A stretch of 64,000 nt of DNA, from the NCBI RefSeq assembly GCF_025215495.1, contig NZ_CP104302.1, forward strand, positions 3,720,001-3,784,000, given 5' to 3'. Position 1 is the first letter of the stretch, and each line of letters starts with the position of its first letter. Origin of the DNA: Mycolicibacterium brumae (lineage in GTDB: Bacteria > Actinomycetota > Actinomycetes > Mycobacteriales > Mycobacteriaceae). Positions 28,939 through 37,157 of the stretch are shown here, piece after piece. The translations under genes and the position numbers were made by a program. The notes under the pieces were generated by a model. That model was not told the origin of the DNA. It searched no databases and was given only the letters and a program-made list of their open reading frames with translations.

Positions 28939-31839
28939 ATGACGCGGCTCTCGGCTCTCCTCCGGCGGCGCCGACGATGGGTGTTCCTGGCCTGGGTGTT
29001 GGCGCTGGTCCCGTCGGTCTGGCTGATCCTCAGCGGAACCAACAATCTCACCGGCGGCGGATTCGAGGTGGCCGGTTCCCAATCGCTGCGCGTGCAGCAC
29101 GCCATCGAGGAGCACTTCCCCACCGAGGGCGCCTCGCCGCTGGCCCTGGTGGCCGCGCCCCGGCCCGCGGCCGGCTACGACGATATGCGGGGCGCGGTCG
29201 ACGAACTGCGCCGTATCGCCGCCGAGGTGCCCAGCGTGTCGGTGGTGGAGAACCCCACCCAGCCACCGCCGCAGCCGGGCCGGCCCTACGTCCTGACCCT
29301 GGCGCTGGATTTCGAGAACACCGGCGCGGTCGACGTCGCCCGGCAGCTGCGCGCGAAGGTCGGCATCCACGATTCGGAGCCCGGCCAGACCGCGGACGGC
29401 TCGGTGCGGCTGTATGTGATCGGCCAGGGCGCGCTCGGCGCGGCGGCGCAGACCAGCACCAAGCACGACATCGCCGCCGCCGAGCGGTGGAACCTACCGG
29501 TGGTGCTGATGGTGCTGGTCGCGGTGTTCGGGTCGCTGGCCGCCGCCGCCATCCCACTGACGCTGGCCGTCTGCACGGTGACGGTGACCATGGGCATCGT
29601 CTACCTGCTATCCGAGCTGACGACCATGAGCGTGTTCGTGTCCTCGACGGTGTCCATGTTCGGCATCGCGCTGGCGGTCGACTATTCGCTGTTCATCCTG
29701 ATGCGGTTCCGGGAGGAGCTGCGTCAGGGCCGTTCGGTGCAGCAGGCCACCGACGCCGCGATGACCACCTCCGGGTTGGCGGTCACCCTGTCGGGCATGA
29801 CGGTGATCGCGTCGCTGACCGGTATCTACCTGATCGACACCCCGGTGCTGGCGTCGATGGCCACCGGCGCGATCCTGGCCGTGGCGATGTCGGTGCTGAC
29901 CTCGGTGACGCTGACCCCGGCGATCCTGGCGACCTTCGGCCGGGCCATCGCCCGTCGGTCGCCGGTGTTGCAGCTGTCCCGACGCCCGGCGGGCTCCGAA
30001 GCCACCCAGTTCTGGGGACGCTGGGTGCGCAAGGTGATGCGTCGGCCGTGGCTGTCGGCGACGGCGGCGGCGCTGTTCCTGGTGCTGCTGGCCGCGCCGG
30101 TGGTGTCCATGGTGCTGGGCAACAGCATGCTGCGGCAATTCCCGCCCAGCCACGAGATCCGCGGCGGGGTGAACGCGGCCGCCGAGGCGCTCGGCCCCGG
30201 GGCGCTCGGCCCGGTCCGGGTGCTGGTCAGCTTCCCCGGCGGGGACGCCGGCACCCCCGCCAACGCTGGCCTGGTCGACGCGCTGCGTTCCGAGATGTCC
30301 CGGGCCATCGACATCGTCTCGGTGCCGCCGCCGGTGACCTCCGACGACGGCAGATCGGTGCTGCTGTCCGGGGTGCTCGCCGTCGACCCCGAGGATTTGG
30401 CCGCCCGCAACGCGGTGGACCGACTGCGGGACCGACTGCCAACGGTGGCCGGCGAATGGTGGGCCGGCAACGGCGGTCCCGACGATTCCGCGGTGCCCGA
30501 GGTCGACGTCGGCGGCCCGACCGCGCTGATCAAGGACTTCGACGACCGCGTCGACCACACCGTCATCCGGGTGCTGCTGTTCGTCTCCACGCTGGCGTTC
30601 GTCATGCTGCTGCTGTCCATCCGGTCGGTGTTCCTGGCCGTCAAGGGCGTGCTGATGACGCTGCTGTCGGTGGCCGCGGCCTACGGCAGCCTGGTGGTGG
30701 TGTTCCAATGGGGCTGGTTCAGCTGGATCGGGTTCGAGCCGTTGAGCTCCATCGACTCGACGGTGCCACCGCTGGTGCTGGCGGTCACCTTCGGCCTGTC
30801 GATGGACTACGAGATCTTCCTGCTGGCCCGGATCCGGGAACGCTTCCTGGTCACCGGGGACACCCGCGACGCCGTCGCGCACGGCGTGTCGACCAGCGCC
30901 CGCACCATCACCAGCGCCGCGCTGATCATGATCGCGGTGTTCATCGGGTTCGCGTTCGCCGGGATGCCGCTGGTGGCCCAGCTCGGCGTGGCCTGCGCGG
31001 TGGCGATCGCCGTGGACGCCACCGTGGTGCGCCTGGTGCTGGTTCCGGCGCTGATGGCGATCGCCGAGCAGTGGAACTGGTGGCTGCCGCCGTGGCTGGA
31101 CAAGATCCTGCCGTCGGTGGACTTCGAGAAGCCGATGCCCCGCGGTGACGGCTCGGAAACCGTCGCCTTCGCCGACGACCTGCCCGGCCTGCCGGCGCCC
31201 AGCGGCGACGTCCGGATGGTGGTGAAGGGCGCCGCGCGGCTGCAGCGGCTGGCCCCCGGCGCGGTGGCGATGGTGGATCCGCTGGCGTTCACCGCCGACT
31301 CCCGCAAGCCTCGCGGCGACGCGGTGTCGGTGACCGACGAGACGACGAAGATCGCCCGCCCGGTGCATCCGGTCACGGTGTGGCGGTCCCGGCTGGCGGT
31401 GGCGCTGGACGCGCTGGACTTCCAGGCCGACGACCCGGTGCCCGAGTTGGTGCGCAGCCGGCCGGTGGAGACGGCCTTCGTGCAGCTGCCCACCGGGGAC
31501 CGGTTGAAGGTGCCCACCGGAGCGGAGACGCTGCGGCTCAAGGGCTATCTGGTGCTGGCCCGCAACAAGGGCCGCGACTACGCGGAGTTCGCCGAATTGG
31601 TCGAGTGCACCGATCCGGAGACGGTGGCGACCGTGCTGACGCAAATGGACAGGTACTACTCTGGCATCGATAGTCCGACATCGGACCGGCCCTGGGTCAC
31701 CAGCCTTCTGGTGCGGCAACTCGCCGACCCGAATCCCGACGACGGATTCCGGGGCGACCCCGTGTCGGTGCCCGATTGGGAAAACGTCCGCAAGCGCTGC
31801 CTGTCGGTGGCCGTGGCGATGCTGGAGGAAGCGAGGTGA
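28939..31839 (+). CDS. mmpL11: MmpL11 lipid/haem transporter
   Basis: A 966-residue RND-family protein, the same length as the M. tuberculosis protein. MmpL11 exports mycolic wax esters and long-chain triacylglycerol and has been linked to haem uptake with Rv0203. Two halves are evident, each with a large periplasmic loop and a membrane-embedded Asp-Tyr pair (ALAVDYSLFILMRFREE and LSMDYEIFLLARIRE). The C-terminal cytoplasmic domain follows at about residue 710 and ends in CLSVAVAMLEEAR as in the homologue. The ATG at 28939 starts MTRLSALL. It ends in a tight junction with the HTH gene. Confidence 0.96.
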   Translation: MTRLSALLRRRRRWVFLAWVLALVPSVWLILSGTNNLTGGGFEVAGSQSLRVQHAIEEHFPTEGASPLALVAAPRPAAGYDDMRGAVDELRRIAAEVPSVSVVENPTQPPPQPGRPYVLTLALDFENTGAVDVARQLRAKVGIHDSEPGQTADGSVRLYVIGQGALGAAAQTSTKHDIAAAERWNLPVVLMVLVAVFGSLAAAAIPLTLAVCTVTVTMGIVYLLSELTTMSVFVSSTVSMFGIALAVDYSLFILMRFREELRQGRSVQQATDAAMTTSGLAVTLSGMTVIASLTGIYLIDTPVLASMATGAILAVAMSVLTSVTLTPAILATFGRAIARRSPVLQLSRRPAGSEATQFWGRWVRKVMRRPWLSATAAALFLVLLAAPVVSMVLGNSMLRQFPPSHEIRGGVNAAAEALGPGALGPVRVLVSFPGGDAGTPANAGLVDALRSEMSRAIDIVSVPPPVTSDDGRSVLLSGVLAVDPEDLAARNAVDRLRDRLPTVAGEWWAGNGGPDDSAVPEVDVGGPTALIKDFDDRVDHTVIRVLLFVSTLAFVMLLLSIRSVFLAVKGVLMTLLSVAAAYGSLVVVFQWGWFSWIGFEPLSSIDSTVPPLVLAVTFGLSMDYEIFLLARIRERFLVTGDTRDAVAHGVSTSARTITSAALIMIAVFIGFAFAGMPLVAQLGVACAVAIAVDATVVRLVLVPALMAIAEQWNWWLPPWLDKILPSVDFEKPMPRGDGSETVAFADDLPGLPAPSGDVRMVVKGAARLQRLAPGAVAMVDPLAFTADSRKPRGDAVSVTDETTKIARPVHPVTVWRSRLAVALDALDFQADDPVPELVRSRPVETAFVQLPTGDRLKVPTGAETLRLKGYLVLARNKGRDYAEFAELVECTDPETVATVLTQMDRYYSGIDSPTSDRPWVTSLLVRQLADPNPDDGFRGDPVSVPDWENVRKRCLSVAVAMLEEAR

Positions 31840-31841
31840 CC

Positions 31842-32351
31842 ATGACCGCGCCCGTCGCGCCTGGTGGCGCCGCCGACCGCCCGCAACCCGACACCGGACG
31901 TCCCGTCGAGTTCTGGTCGACGGCGGCGATCCGCGCCGCGCTGGAGGACGGCGATATCGCGGTGTGGCAGCGCATCGTGGTGGCCATCAAGCGGGATCCG
32001 TTCGGCCGCACCTCGCGTCAGGTCGAGGAGGTGCTGGAGACCAGCCGGGCCGGCGGCGACGAGCTGCGCGGCATCGCCAAGGCCATGCAGGAGGTGCTGA
32101 GCCGTTCCCGCACCCACCTGGAGGTCAATGAGCGCGCCGAGGTGACCCGCCACGTCCGGATGCTGTTGGACCGCTCGGGGCTCAGCCAGCGCGAGTTCGC
32201 CTCCCGGATCGGGGTCCCGGCGGGCACCTTCGCCGACTACCTCGCCGATGCGGACTGCCCGTCGGCGTCACTGATGATCCGGATGCGACGGCTCTCGGAC
32301 CGGTTCGCCCGGATGCGCGCCCAGCGCGACAATCCCACCGTCGCCGACTGA
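31842..32351 (+). CDS. Helix-turn-helix protein (Rv0201c-like)
   Basis: A 169-residue protein with a C-terminal XRE/Cro-like helix-turn-helix (SQREFASRIGVPAGTFADYL, about residues 114-133) and an N-terminal helical region (WSTAAIRAALEDGDIAVWQR). I chose the ATG at 31842 with GAGG five bases before it; a GTG at 31836 overlapping the mmpL11 stop as GTGA, with GGAGG at 31824, is almost as good. Co-transcription with mmpL11 is likely. It could regulate the locus, but no operator is evident to me. Confidence 0.83.
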   Translation: MTAPVAPGGAADRPQPDTGRPVEFWSTAAIRAALEDGDIAVWQRIVVAIKRDPFGRTSRQVEEVLETSRAGGDELRGIAKAMQEVLSRSRTHLEVNERAEVTRHVRMLLDRSGLSQREFASRIGVPAGTFADYLADADCPSASLMIRMRRLSDRFARMRAQRDNPTVAD

Positions 32352-32384
32352 CCCGCGGCTGCGGCCGTTCGTCACGAGTGCCTT

Positions 32385-32520
32385 CGCGAGCCACTTTCTT
32401 GGCACAAACCCTCGCGAGCGCCACTTTTCGCACAAAACCCTAGCGAGCGCCACTTTTCGCACACCCCGACCTGGGCTTTCACGTGTTAAAAGTGGCGCTC
32501 GTGCCAAAAGCGGCGCTCGC
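32385..32520. repeat. Repeat cluster with a 77-bp palindromic element, copy 1
   Basis: Two direct units (32385-32412 and 32413-32441), built on GCGAGCGCCACTTTT and ending ACAAACCCT or ACAAAACCCT, run into the 77-bp element at 32442-32518. In that element, the 14-bp arm 32444-32457 (CGAGCGCCACTTTT) is exactly complementary to 32488-32501. A further degenerate arm follows at 32504-32520. The element recurs at 35009-35085 with 69 of 77 identical. It lies just downstream of the P-type ATPase stop and could also serve as its terminator. Confidence 0.88.
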
Positions 32521-32526
32521 CGGGCC

Positions 32527-34596
32527 TCAGCCCCCGCTTCCTCCGCAACACGAGTCCGTCCCGCAACACGAGTCACGCTGAACTGCGGCCAGGCCGAGAT
32601 TGAGGTGGACGGCCCCCGGCGGAGGGGATGCGCTCAGTCCGGGCGTGGGCGCGCTCAGCCCGGGCAGCGGTTTGATCCGGGCCGCCCGGATCGCGTTGCC
32701 GATCACCAGCACCTCGGCGGATTCGTGGATGAACACCACCGCCGCCAGTCCCAGCACGCCGAACGCCGCCAGCGGGATCAGCACGGCGATGATGGCCAGC
32801 GACAGCCCGATGTTCTGCAGCATGATCCGCCGGGCGCGCCGGCCCTGGCCGAGCACCTTCGGGAGGTGCCGCAGGTCTTCCCCCATCAGCGCCACGTCGG
32901 CGGTCTCGATGGCGACGTCGGTCCCCATCACGCCCATCGCGATGCCGACGTCGGCGGTGGCTAGCGCGGGCGCGTCGTTCACCCCGTCGCCGACCATGGC
33001 GATCGCCCGGCCGCCGGCCAGGTCCGGTAGTAGCCGGGCCTTGTCCTGCGGCAGCAGCTCGGCGTAGACGGCGCCGATCCCGGCGGCGTCGGCCAATGCC
33101 GCGGCGGTGCGGGAATTGTCGCCGGTCAGCATCGCCACCCGGATGCCCAGGCTGCCGAGCTGGCGCACCGCCTCGGCGGCTTCGGGGCGCAGTTCGTCGC
33201 GCACCGCGATGGCGGCCAGCGGGACGCCGTCGCGTTCCAGCACCACTACGGTCGCGCCGGCGTTCTGCAGCCGGGTCGCATCGTCGGCCAGCGGGCCCGC
33301 GTCGACCCAGCCGGGTTTGCCCAACCGCAGGTCGGATCCGTCGAGACTGCCGGTGATGCCGTGACCGGCGACGGCGGTGACGTCCGCGGCCGATTCGATG
33401 AGCACGTGTGGGAGAGGTCCGCCACCATCCACAGCGCCGCTATCAACAGCGGCGGCCAGGATCGCCTGCGCAAGGGGGTGTTCACTGCGGGCTTCCAGGG
33501 CGGCGGCCAGCCGCAGCGCCGCCGCCGCGTCGCACGTCCCGACCGTGACGGTCTCGACGACCTGCGGCGCCCCGCGGGTCAGGGTGCCGGTCTTGTCCAG
33601 CGCGACGACCCGCACCCGGCCGAGCTCCTCGATCGCCGCCCCGCCCTTGACCAGCGCGCCCTGCCGGCTGGCCGCGCCGATCGCCGCGACCACGGTCAAC
33701 GGCACCGCGATGGCCAGCGCGCAGGGCGAGGCCGCCACCAGCACCACCAGCGCCCGCTGCAGCCACAGCATCGGGTCGCCGAGCAGCGCGCCGAGGCCTG
33801 CGGTCAGCGCGGCCAGCGCCATGATCGCCGGGACCAGCGGGCGGGCGATCCGGTCGGCGAGCCGCTGGCCCAACCCTTTGCGCTCCTGGGCCTCTTCGAC
33901 GATGTGCACGATCCGGGCCAGCGAGCTGTCGGAGGCGGTCGCGGTGACGCTGACCTCGATGGCGCCGCCGCCGTTGATCGCGCCCGCGTACACCGCGTCG
34001 CCAGGGCCGGACTCGACCGGGACGGACTCTCCGGTGATCGCCGACAGATCCAGGTTGGTGCGGCCCGCGGTGATGGTCCCGTCGGTGGCGGCCCGCTCAC
34101 CCGGCCGCAGCACCAGGGTGTCGCCGACCCGCAGTTCGTCGGGGGCGACGATGCTCTCCCGGCCGCCGCGCAGCACGGTGGCGCTCGGCGGCGCCAGCGA
34201 CAGCAGCGCTCTCAGGCCGCGGTGGGTGCGGGCCACCGCGTAGTGCTCGAGACCTTCGGCGATGGAGAACAGGATGCCCAGCAGCGCCGCCTCGGCGATC
34301 TGGCCGAGCGCCATCGCCCCGATCGCGGCGATGGTCATCAGGGCGCCGACGCCGATCCGGCCGCGGGCCAGGTTGCGCAGCGCATTCGGCGCGAAGGTGG
34401 CCGCGGCGATGACCGCGGCCAGCACTTCGCAGCTCACTCCGACGTTCTCGAAGCCGTAGTGCGTCAGCAGCCAGCCGACGGCCAGCAGGACGGCGGCCAG
34501 CGCGGCCACCTGCAGCTCGCGCACCTGCCACAGCTTCTCCGGGCCGGATTCCAACTCGGCGGCTTGTTCGCCGGGTCCGCAGCACACGTCAGACAC
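32527..34596 (-). CDS. P1B-type heavy-metal-transporting ATPase
   Basis: A 689-residue metal-efflux ATPase. The actuator TGES is at 188-191, the transmembrane metal site is Ser290-Pro291-Cys292 (AASPCALAIAVP), the phosphorylated Asp334 is in DKTGT, then SEHPLAQ and the GDGVNDAP hinge. The SPC (not CPC) site and the lack of a GMTCxxC domain put it near CtpG-type pumps for Cd, Zn or related ions. Both ends carry vicinal cysteines: DVCCGPG at residues 3-9 and DSCCGTDSCCGG at the C-terminus. The start is the GTG at 34594-34596, overlapping the repressor gene by eight bases, so the two form one operon. Confidence 0.93.
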   Translation of the reverse strand: MSDVCCGPGEQAAELESGPEKLWQVRELQVAALAAVLLAVGWLLTHYGFENVGVSCEVLAAVIAAATFAPNALRNLARGRIGVGALMTIAAIGAMALGQIAEAALLGILFSIAEGLEHYAVARTHRGLRALLSLAPPSATVLRGGRESIVAPDELRVGDTLVLRPGERAATDGTITAGRTNLDLSAITGESVPVESGPGDAVYAGAINGGGAIEVSVTATASDSSLARIVHIVEEAQERKGLGQRLADRIARPLVPAIMALAALTAGLGALLGDPMLWLQRALVVLVAASPCALAIAVPLTVVAAIGAASRQGALVKGGAAIEELGRVRVVALDKTGTLTRGAPQVVETVTVGTCDAAAALRLAAALEARSEHPLAQAILAAAVDSGAVDGGGPLPHVLIESAADVTAVAGHGITGSLDGSDLRLGKPGWVDAGPLADDATRLQNAGATVVVLERDGVPLAAIAVRDELRPEAAEAVRQLGSLGIRVAMLTGDNSRTAAALADAAGIGAVYAELLPQDKARLLPDLAGGRAIAMVGDGVNDAPALATADVGIAMGVMGTDVAIETADVALMGEDLRHLPKVLGQGRRARRIMLQNIGLSLAIIAVLIPLAAFGVLGLAAVVFIHESAEVLVIGNAIRAARIKPLPGLSAPTPGLSASPPPGAVHLNLGLAAVQRDSCCGTDSCCGGSGG

Positions 34597-34966
34597 GGTC
34601 GGCCGCCAGAACCGCGGCGGTCAGGGCGCGGCCGCGCTCGGTGAGTCGGTACATCACCAGCCGGCCGTCGCGCCGCGCGCTGACCAGGCCGGCGGTCTTG
34701 AGTTGCCGCAGGTGATGCGACACCAGGTTCTGCGCGGCGCCGGCCACCCAGGCCAGGTCGCACACGCACAGTTCGTCGCCATCGTCAGTCATCCCCGCGC
34801 GGTGCAGCGCGGCGGCCAGTGTGAGCCGGGTCGGGTCGCCGAGCGCCCGGGCGGCCGCGGCGGCACGTTCGACGCTACTCAGCTCCGGCAGCGCGGCGCG
34901 GATCTGCTCTGCGTGCGGCAGGTCGAGGCAGAGCAGGTCGCAACTGTCGATCGGAGGTTCCGTCAT
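34589..34966 (-). CDS. CadC-like ArsR/SmtB-family metal-sensing repressor
   Basis: A 125-residue winged-helix repressor. Cys9, Cys13 (CDLLC) and Cys67, Cys69 (ELCVCDLA) reproduce the four-cysteine site of staphylococcal CadC that binds Cd, Pb and Zn, and the recognition helix follows in QNLVSHHLRQLKTAGLV. The wing is SARRDGRLVMYRL. It would release its operator when it binds metal and so derepress the ATPase. The ATG at 34964-34966 overlaps the end of a perfect 12-bp inverted repeat (34965-34992), the likely operator, and AGGA lies about eight bases upstream. Confidence 0.92.
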   Translation of the reverse strand: MTEPPIDSCDLLCLDLPHAEQIRAALPELSSVERAAAAARALGDPTRLTLAAALHRAGMTDDGDELCVCDLAWVAGAAQNLVSHHLRQLKTAGLVSARRDGRLVMYRLTERGRALTAAVLAADRV

Positions 34967-34992
34967 ATCAATATCCTAATGGATATTGATAT
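34965..34992 (-). promoter_or_regulatory. Operator of the metal repressor/ATPase operon
   Basis: A perfect 12-bp inverted repeat: ATATCAATATCC, spacer TAAT, then GGATATTGATAT. The AT-rich palindrome in this GC-rich genome is what ArsR/SmtB proteins bind. It reaches into the ATG of the repressor gene, so bound protein would block RNA polymerase and possibly the ribosome site. Confidence 0.85.
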
Positions 34993-35008
34993 GTGGTGCC
35001 GCGCGCAC

Positions 35009-35085
35009 AGCGAGCGCCACTTTCCGCACACCCCGTCCTGAGCTTTCACGTGCCAAAAGCGGCGCTCGTGCAAGAAGCGGCGCTC
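35009..35085. repeat. 77-bp palindromic element, copy 2
   Basis: A second copy of the element at 32442-32518, in the same orientation, with 69 of 77 bases identical and no gaps. The arms CGAGCGCCACTTT and AAAGCGGCGCTCG still pair, with one change matched imperfectly. It lies upstream of the operator and of zmp1, so the repressor/ATPase operon is bracketed by the two copies. Confidence 0.88.
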
Positions 35086-35177
35086 ATGGCCCCCCAGCCG
35101 CCCCACAAACCTCGCCCGCAACGTCCGACGCTCCCGAGCCGACGAGCGCAGTCCCCCGTTCTGGTAAGGATGATTGG

Positions 35178-37154
35178 GTGACCGCAGTGAGCATCCCCTC
35201 CGGCCTGGACCTGGCCTTCGTCGACGCCGATGTCCGCCCCCAAGACGATCTGTTCGTACACGTCAACGGCCGCTGGCTGGATGACTACGAGATCCCCGCC
35301 GACCGCGCCACCGACGGCGCGTTCCGCACCCTGTACGACCGGGCCGAGGAGCAGGTCCGCGATCTGATCACCGAGGCAGCCGCCCACCCGGACGGGCCCG
35401 ACGCCCGTCGCATCGGCGATCTGTACGCCAGCTTCCTCGACGAGGACACCGTGGCCGCCCGCGGCCTGGCCCCGCTGCTGGCCGAACTCGCCCAGATCGA
35501 CGCCGCCGGCGACGCCGACGCGCTGGCGGCGCTGCTCGGATCGCTGGCCCGCACCGGCGTCGGCGGCGGTGTAGGGCTCTACGTCGACACCGACTCCAAG
35601 GACTCCACCCGCTACCTGACGCACCTGACCCAGTCCGGGCTGGGCCTGCCCGATGAGTCCTACTACCGCGACCCGGCGCACGCGGGCGTGCTGGCAGAGT
35701 ACCCGCGGCACATCGCCCGGATGCTGGCGCTGACGTTCCCGGATCGCGCCGACCACGACGAGACCGCCGCGCGGATCGTCGCGCTGGAGACCAAACTCGC
35801 CGCCGCACACTGGGATGTGGTCAAACGCCGCGACGCGGACCTCAGCTACAACCTTCGCGCGTTCGCCGAGCTGGCCGAGCAGGCGCCCGGCTTCGACTGG
35901 GCCGGCTGGCTGGCCGGGATCGGGCTTACGCCAGATCAGGCCGCGGAACTGGTTGTCCGCCAACCGGATTACCTGACCGGATTCGCCGCGCTGTGGGCCT
36001 CCGAGCCGCTCGAGGATTGGCGGGACTGGGCGCGCTGGCGGGTGATCCGGGCCCGCGCCGGTTACCTCACCGACGAGCTGGTCGCCGCGGACTTCGACTT
36101 CTACGGTCGCACCCTGACCGGAACCGAGGCGATCCGGGATCGCTGGAAGCGCGGCGTCTCGCTGGTCGAGTCGCTGATGGGCGAGGCCATCGGAAAGCTC
36201 TATGTGGCAAAGCATTTCCCGCCGGAGCACAAGGCCCGGATGGACGAGCTGGTGCACAACCTGCGGGAGGCGTACCGGGTCAGCATCACCGACCTGGAGT
36301 GGATGACCCCGGAGACCCGCCGTCGCGCGCTGGCCAAGCTGGACAAGTTCACCGCCAAGATCGGCTACCCGCCGAAGTGGCGGGACTACGCGGGCCTGCG
36401 CATCGACCGCGACGACCTGTACGGCAACTACCAGCGCGGCTACGCGGTGAACTTCGACCACGAACTGGCCAAACTCGGCGGTCCGGTGGACCGCGACGAG
36501 TGGTTCATGACACCGCAGACGGTCAACGCGTACTACAACCCGGGCATGAATGAGATCGTCTTCCCGGCGGCGATCCTGCAGCCGCCGTTCTTCGACGCCG
36601 ACGCCGACGACGCCGCCAACTACGGCGGCATCGGCGCGGTGATCGGCCACGAGATCGGCCACGGCTTCGACGACCAGGGCGCCAAGTACGACGGCGACGG
36701 CAACCTGGTGGACTGGTGGACCGACGACGATCGCGCCGAATTCGGCTTGCGCACAAAGGCTCTCATCGAGCAGTACGACGGCTTCTCCCCGAAGGCGCTG
36801 ACCGCCGAGCACCACGTCAACGGCGCGTTCACCGTCGGGGAGAACATCGGCGACCTCGGCGGCCTGTCCATCGCGCTGCTGGCCTACCAGCTGTCACTGG
36901 GCGGCGCCGAAGCACCCGTGATCGACGGTCTGACCGGGGTGCAGCGGGTGTTCTTCGGCTGGGCGCAGGTGTGGCGCACCAAATCCCGCGACGCCGAGGC
37001 CATCCGCCGGCTGGCGACCGACCCGCACTCCCCGCCGGAGTTCCGCTGCAACGGCGTCATCCGCAATATCGACGCCTTCTACGACGCCTTCGACGTCGCC
37101 ACCGACGACGAACTGTTCCTGGAACCCGCGCAGCGGGTCCGCATCTGGAGCTGA
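35178..37154 (+). CDS. zmp1: Zinc metalloprotease Zmp1 (M13 family)
   Basis: A 658-residue M13 (neprilysin-type) zinc protease. The zinc site is His491-Glu-Ile-Gly-His495 (GHEIGHGFDD), with the third ligand Glu555 in GENIGDLGG and the substrate-binding NAYYNP motif before them. The C-terminus ends RVRIWS, close to the family CxxW motif without the cysteine. M. tuberculosis Zmp1 (663 residues) modulates inflammasome activation and phagosome maturation. The GTG at 35178 follows AAGGA at 35166-35170; the frame is open upstream but there is no ribosome site there. No classical signal peptide is visible. A lipoprotein gene follows after three bases. Confidence 0.95.
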   Translation: MTAVSIPSGLDLAFVDADVRPQDDLFVHVNGRWLDDYEIPADRATDGAFRTLYDRAEEQVRDLITEAAAHPDGPDARRIGDLYASFLDEDTVAARGLAPLLAELAQIDAAGDADALAALLGSLARTGVGGGVGLYVDTDSKDSTRYLTHLTQSGLGLPDESYYRDPAHAGVLAEYPRHIARMLALTFPDRADHDETAARIVALETKLAAAHWDVVKRRDADLSYNLRAFAELAEQAPGFDWAGWLAGIGLTPDQAAELVVRQPDYLTGFAALWASEPLEDWRDWARWRVIRARAGYLTDELVAADFDFYGRTLTGTEAIRDRWKRGVSLVESLMGEAIGKLYVAKHFPPEHKARMDELVHNLREAYRVSITDLEWMTPETRRRALAKLDKFTAKIGYPPKWRDYAGLRIDRDDLYGNYQRGYAVNFDHELAKLGGPVDRDEWFMTPQTVNAYYNPGMNEIVFPAAILQPPFFDADADDAANYGGIGAVIGHEIGHGFDDQGAKYDGDGNLVDWWTDDDRAEFGLRTKALIEQYDGFSPKALTAEHHVNGAFTVGENIGDLGGLSIALLAYQLSLGGAEAPVIDGLTGVQRVFFGWAQVWRTKSRDAEAIRRLATDPHSPPEFRCNGVIRNIDAFYDAFDVATDDELFLEPAQRVRIWS

Positions 37155-37157
37155 CCC

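Noticed and set aside
34986..35177. Extended N-terminus for Zmp1 through the palindromic element
   Set aside because: The frame is open by chance; the GTG at 35178 has a good ribosome site and gives the family length.
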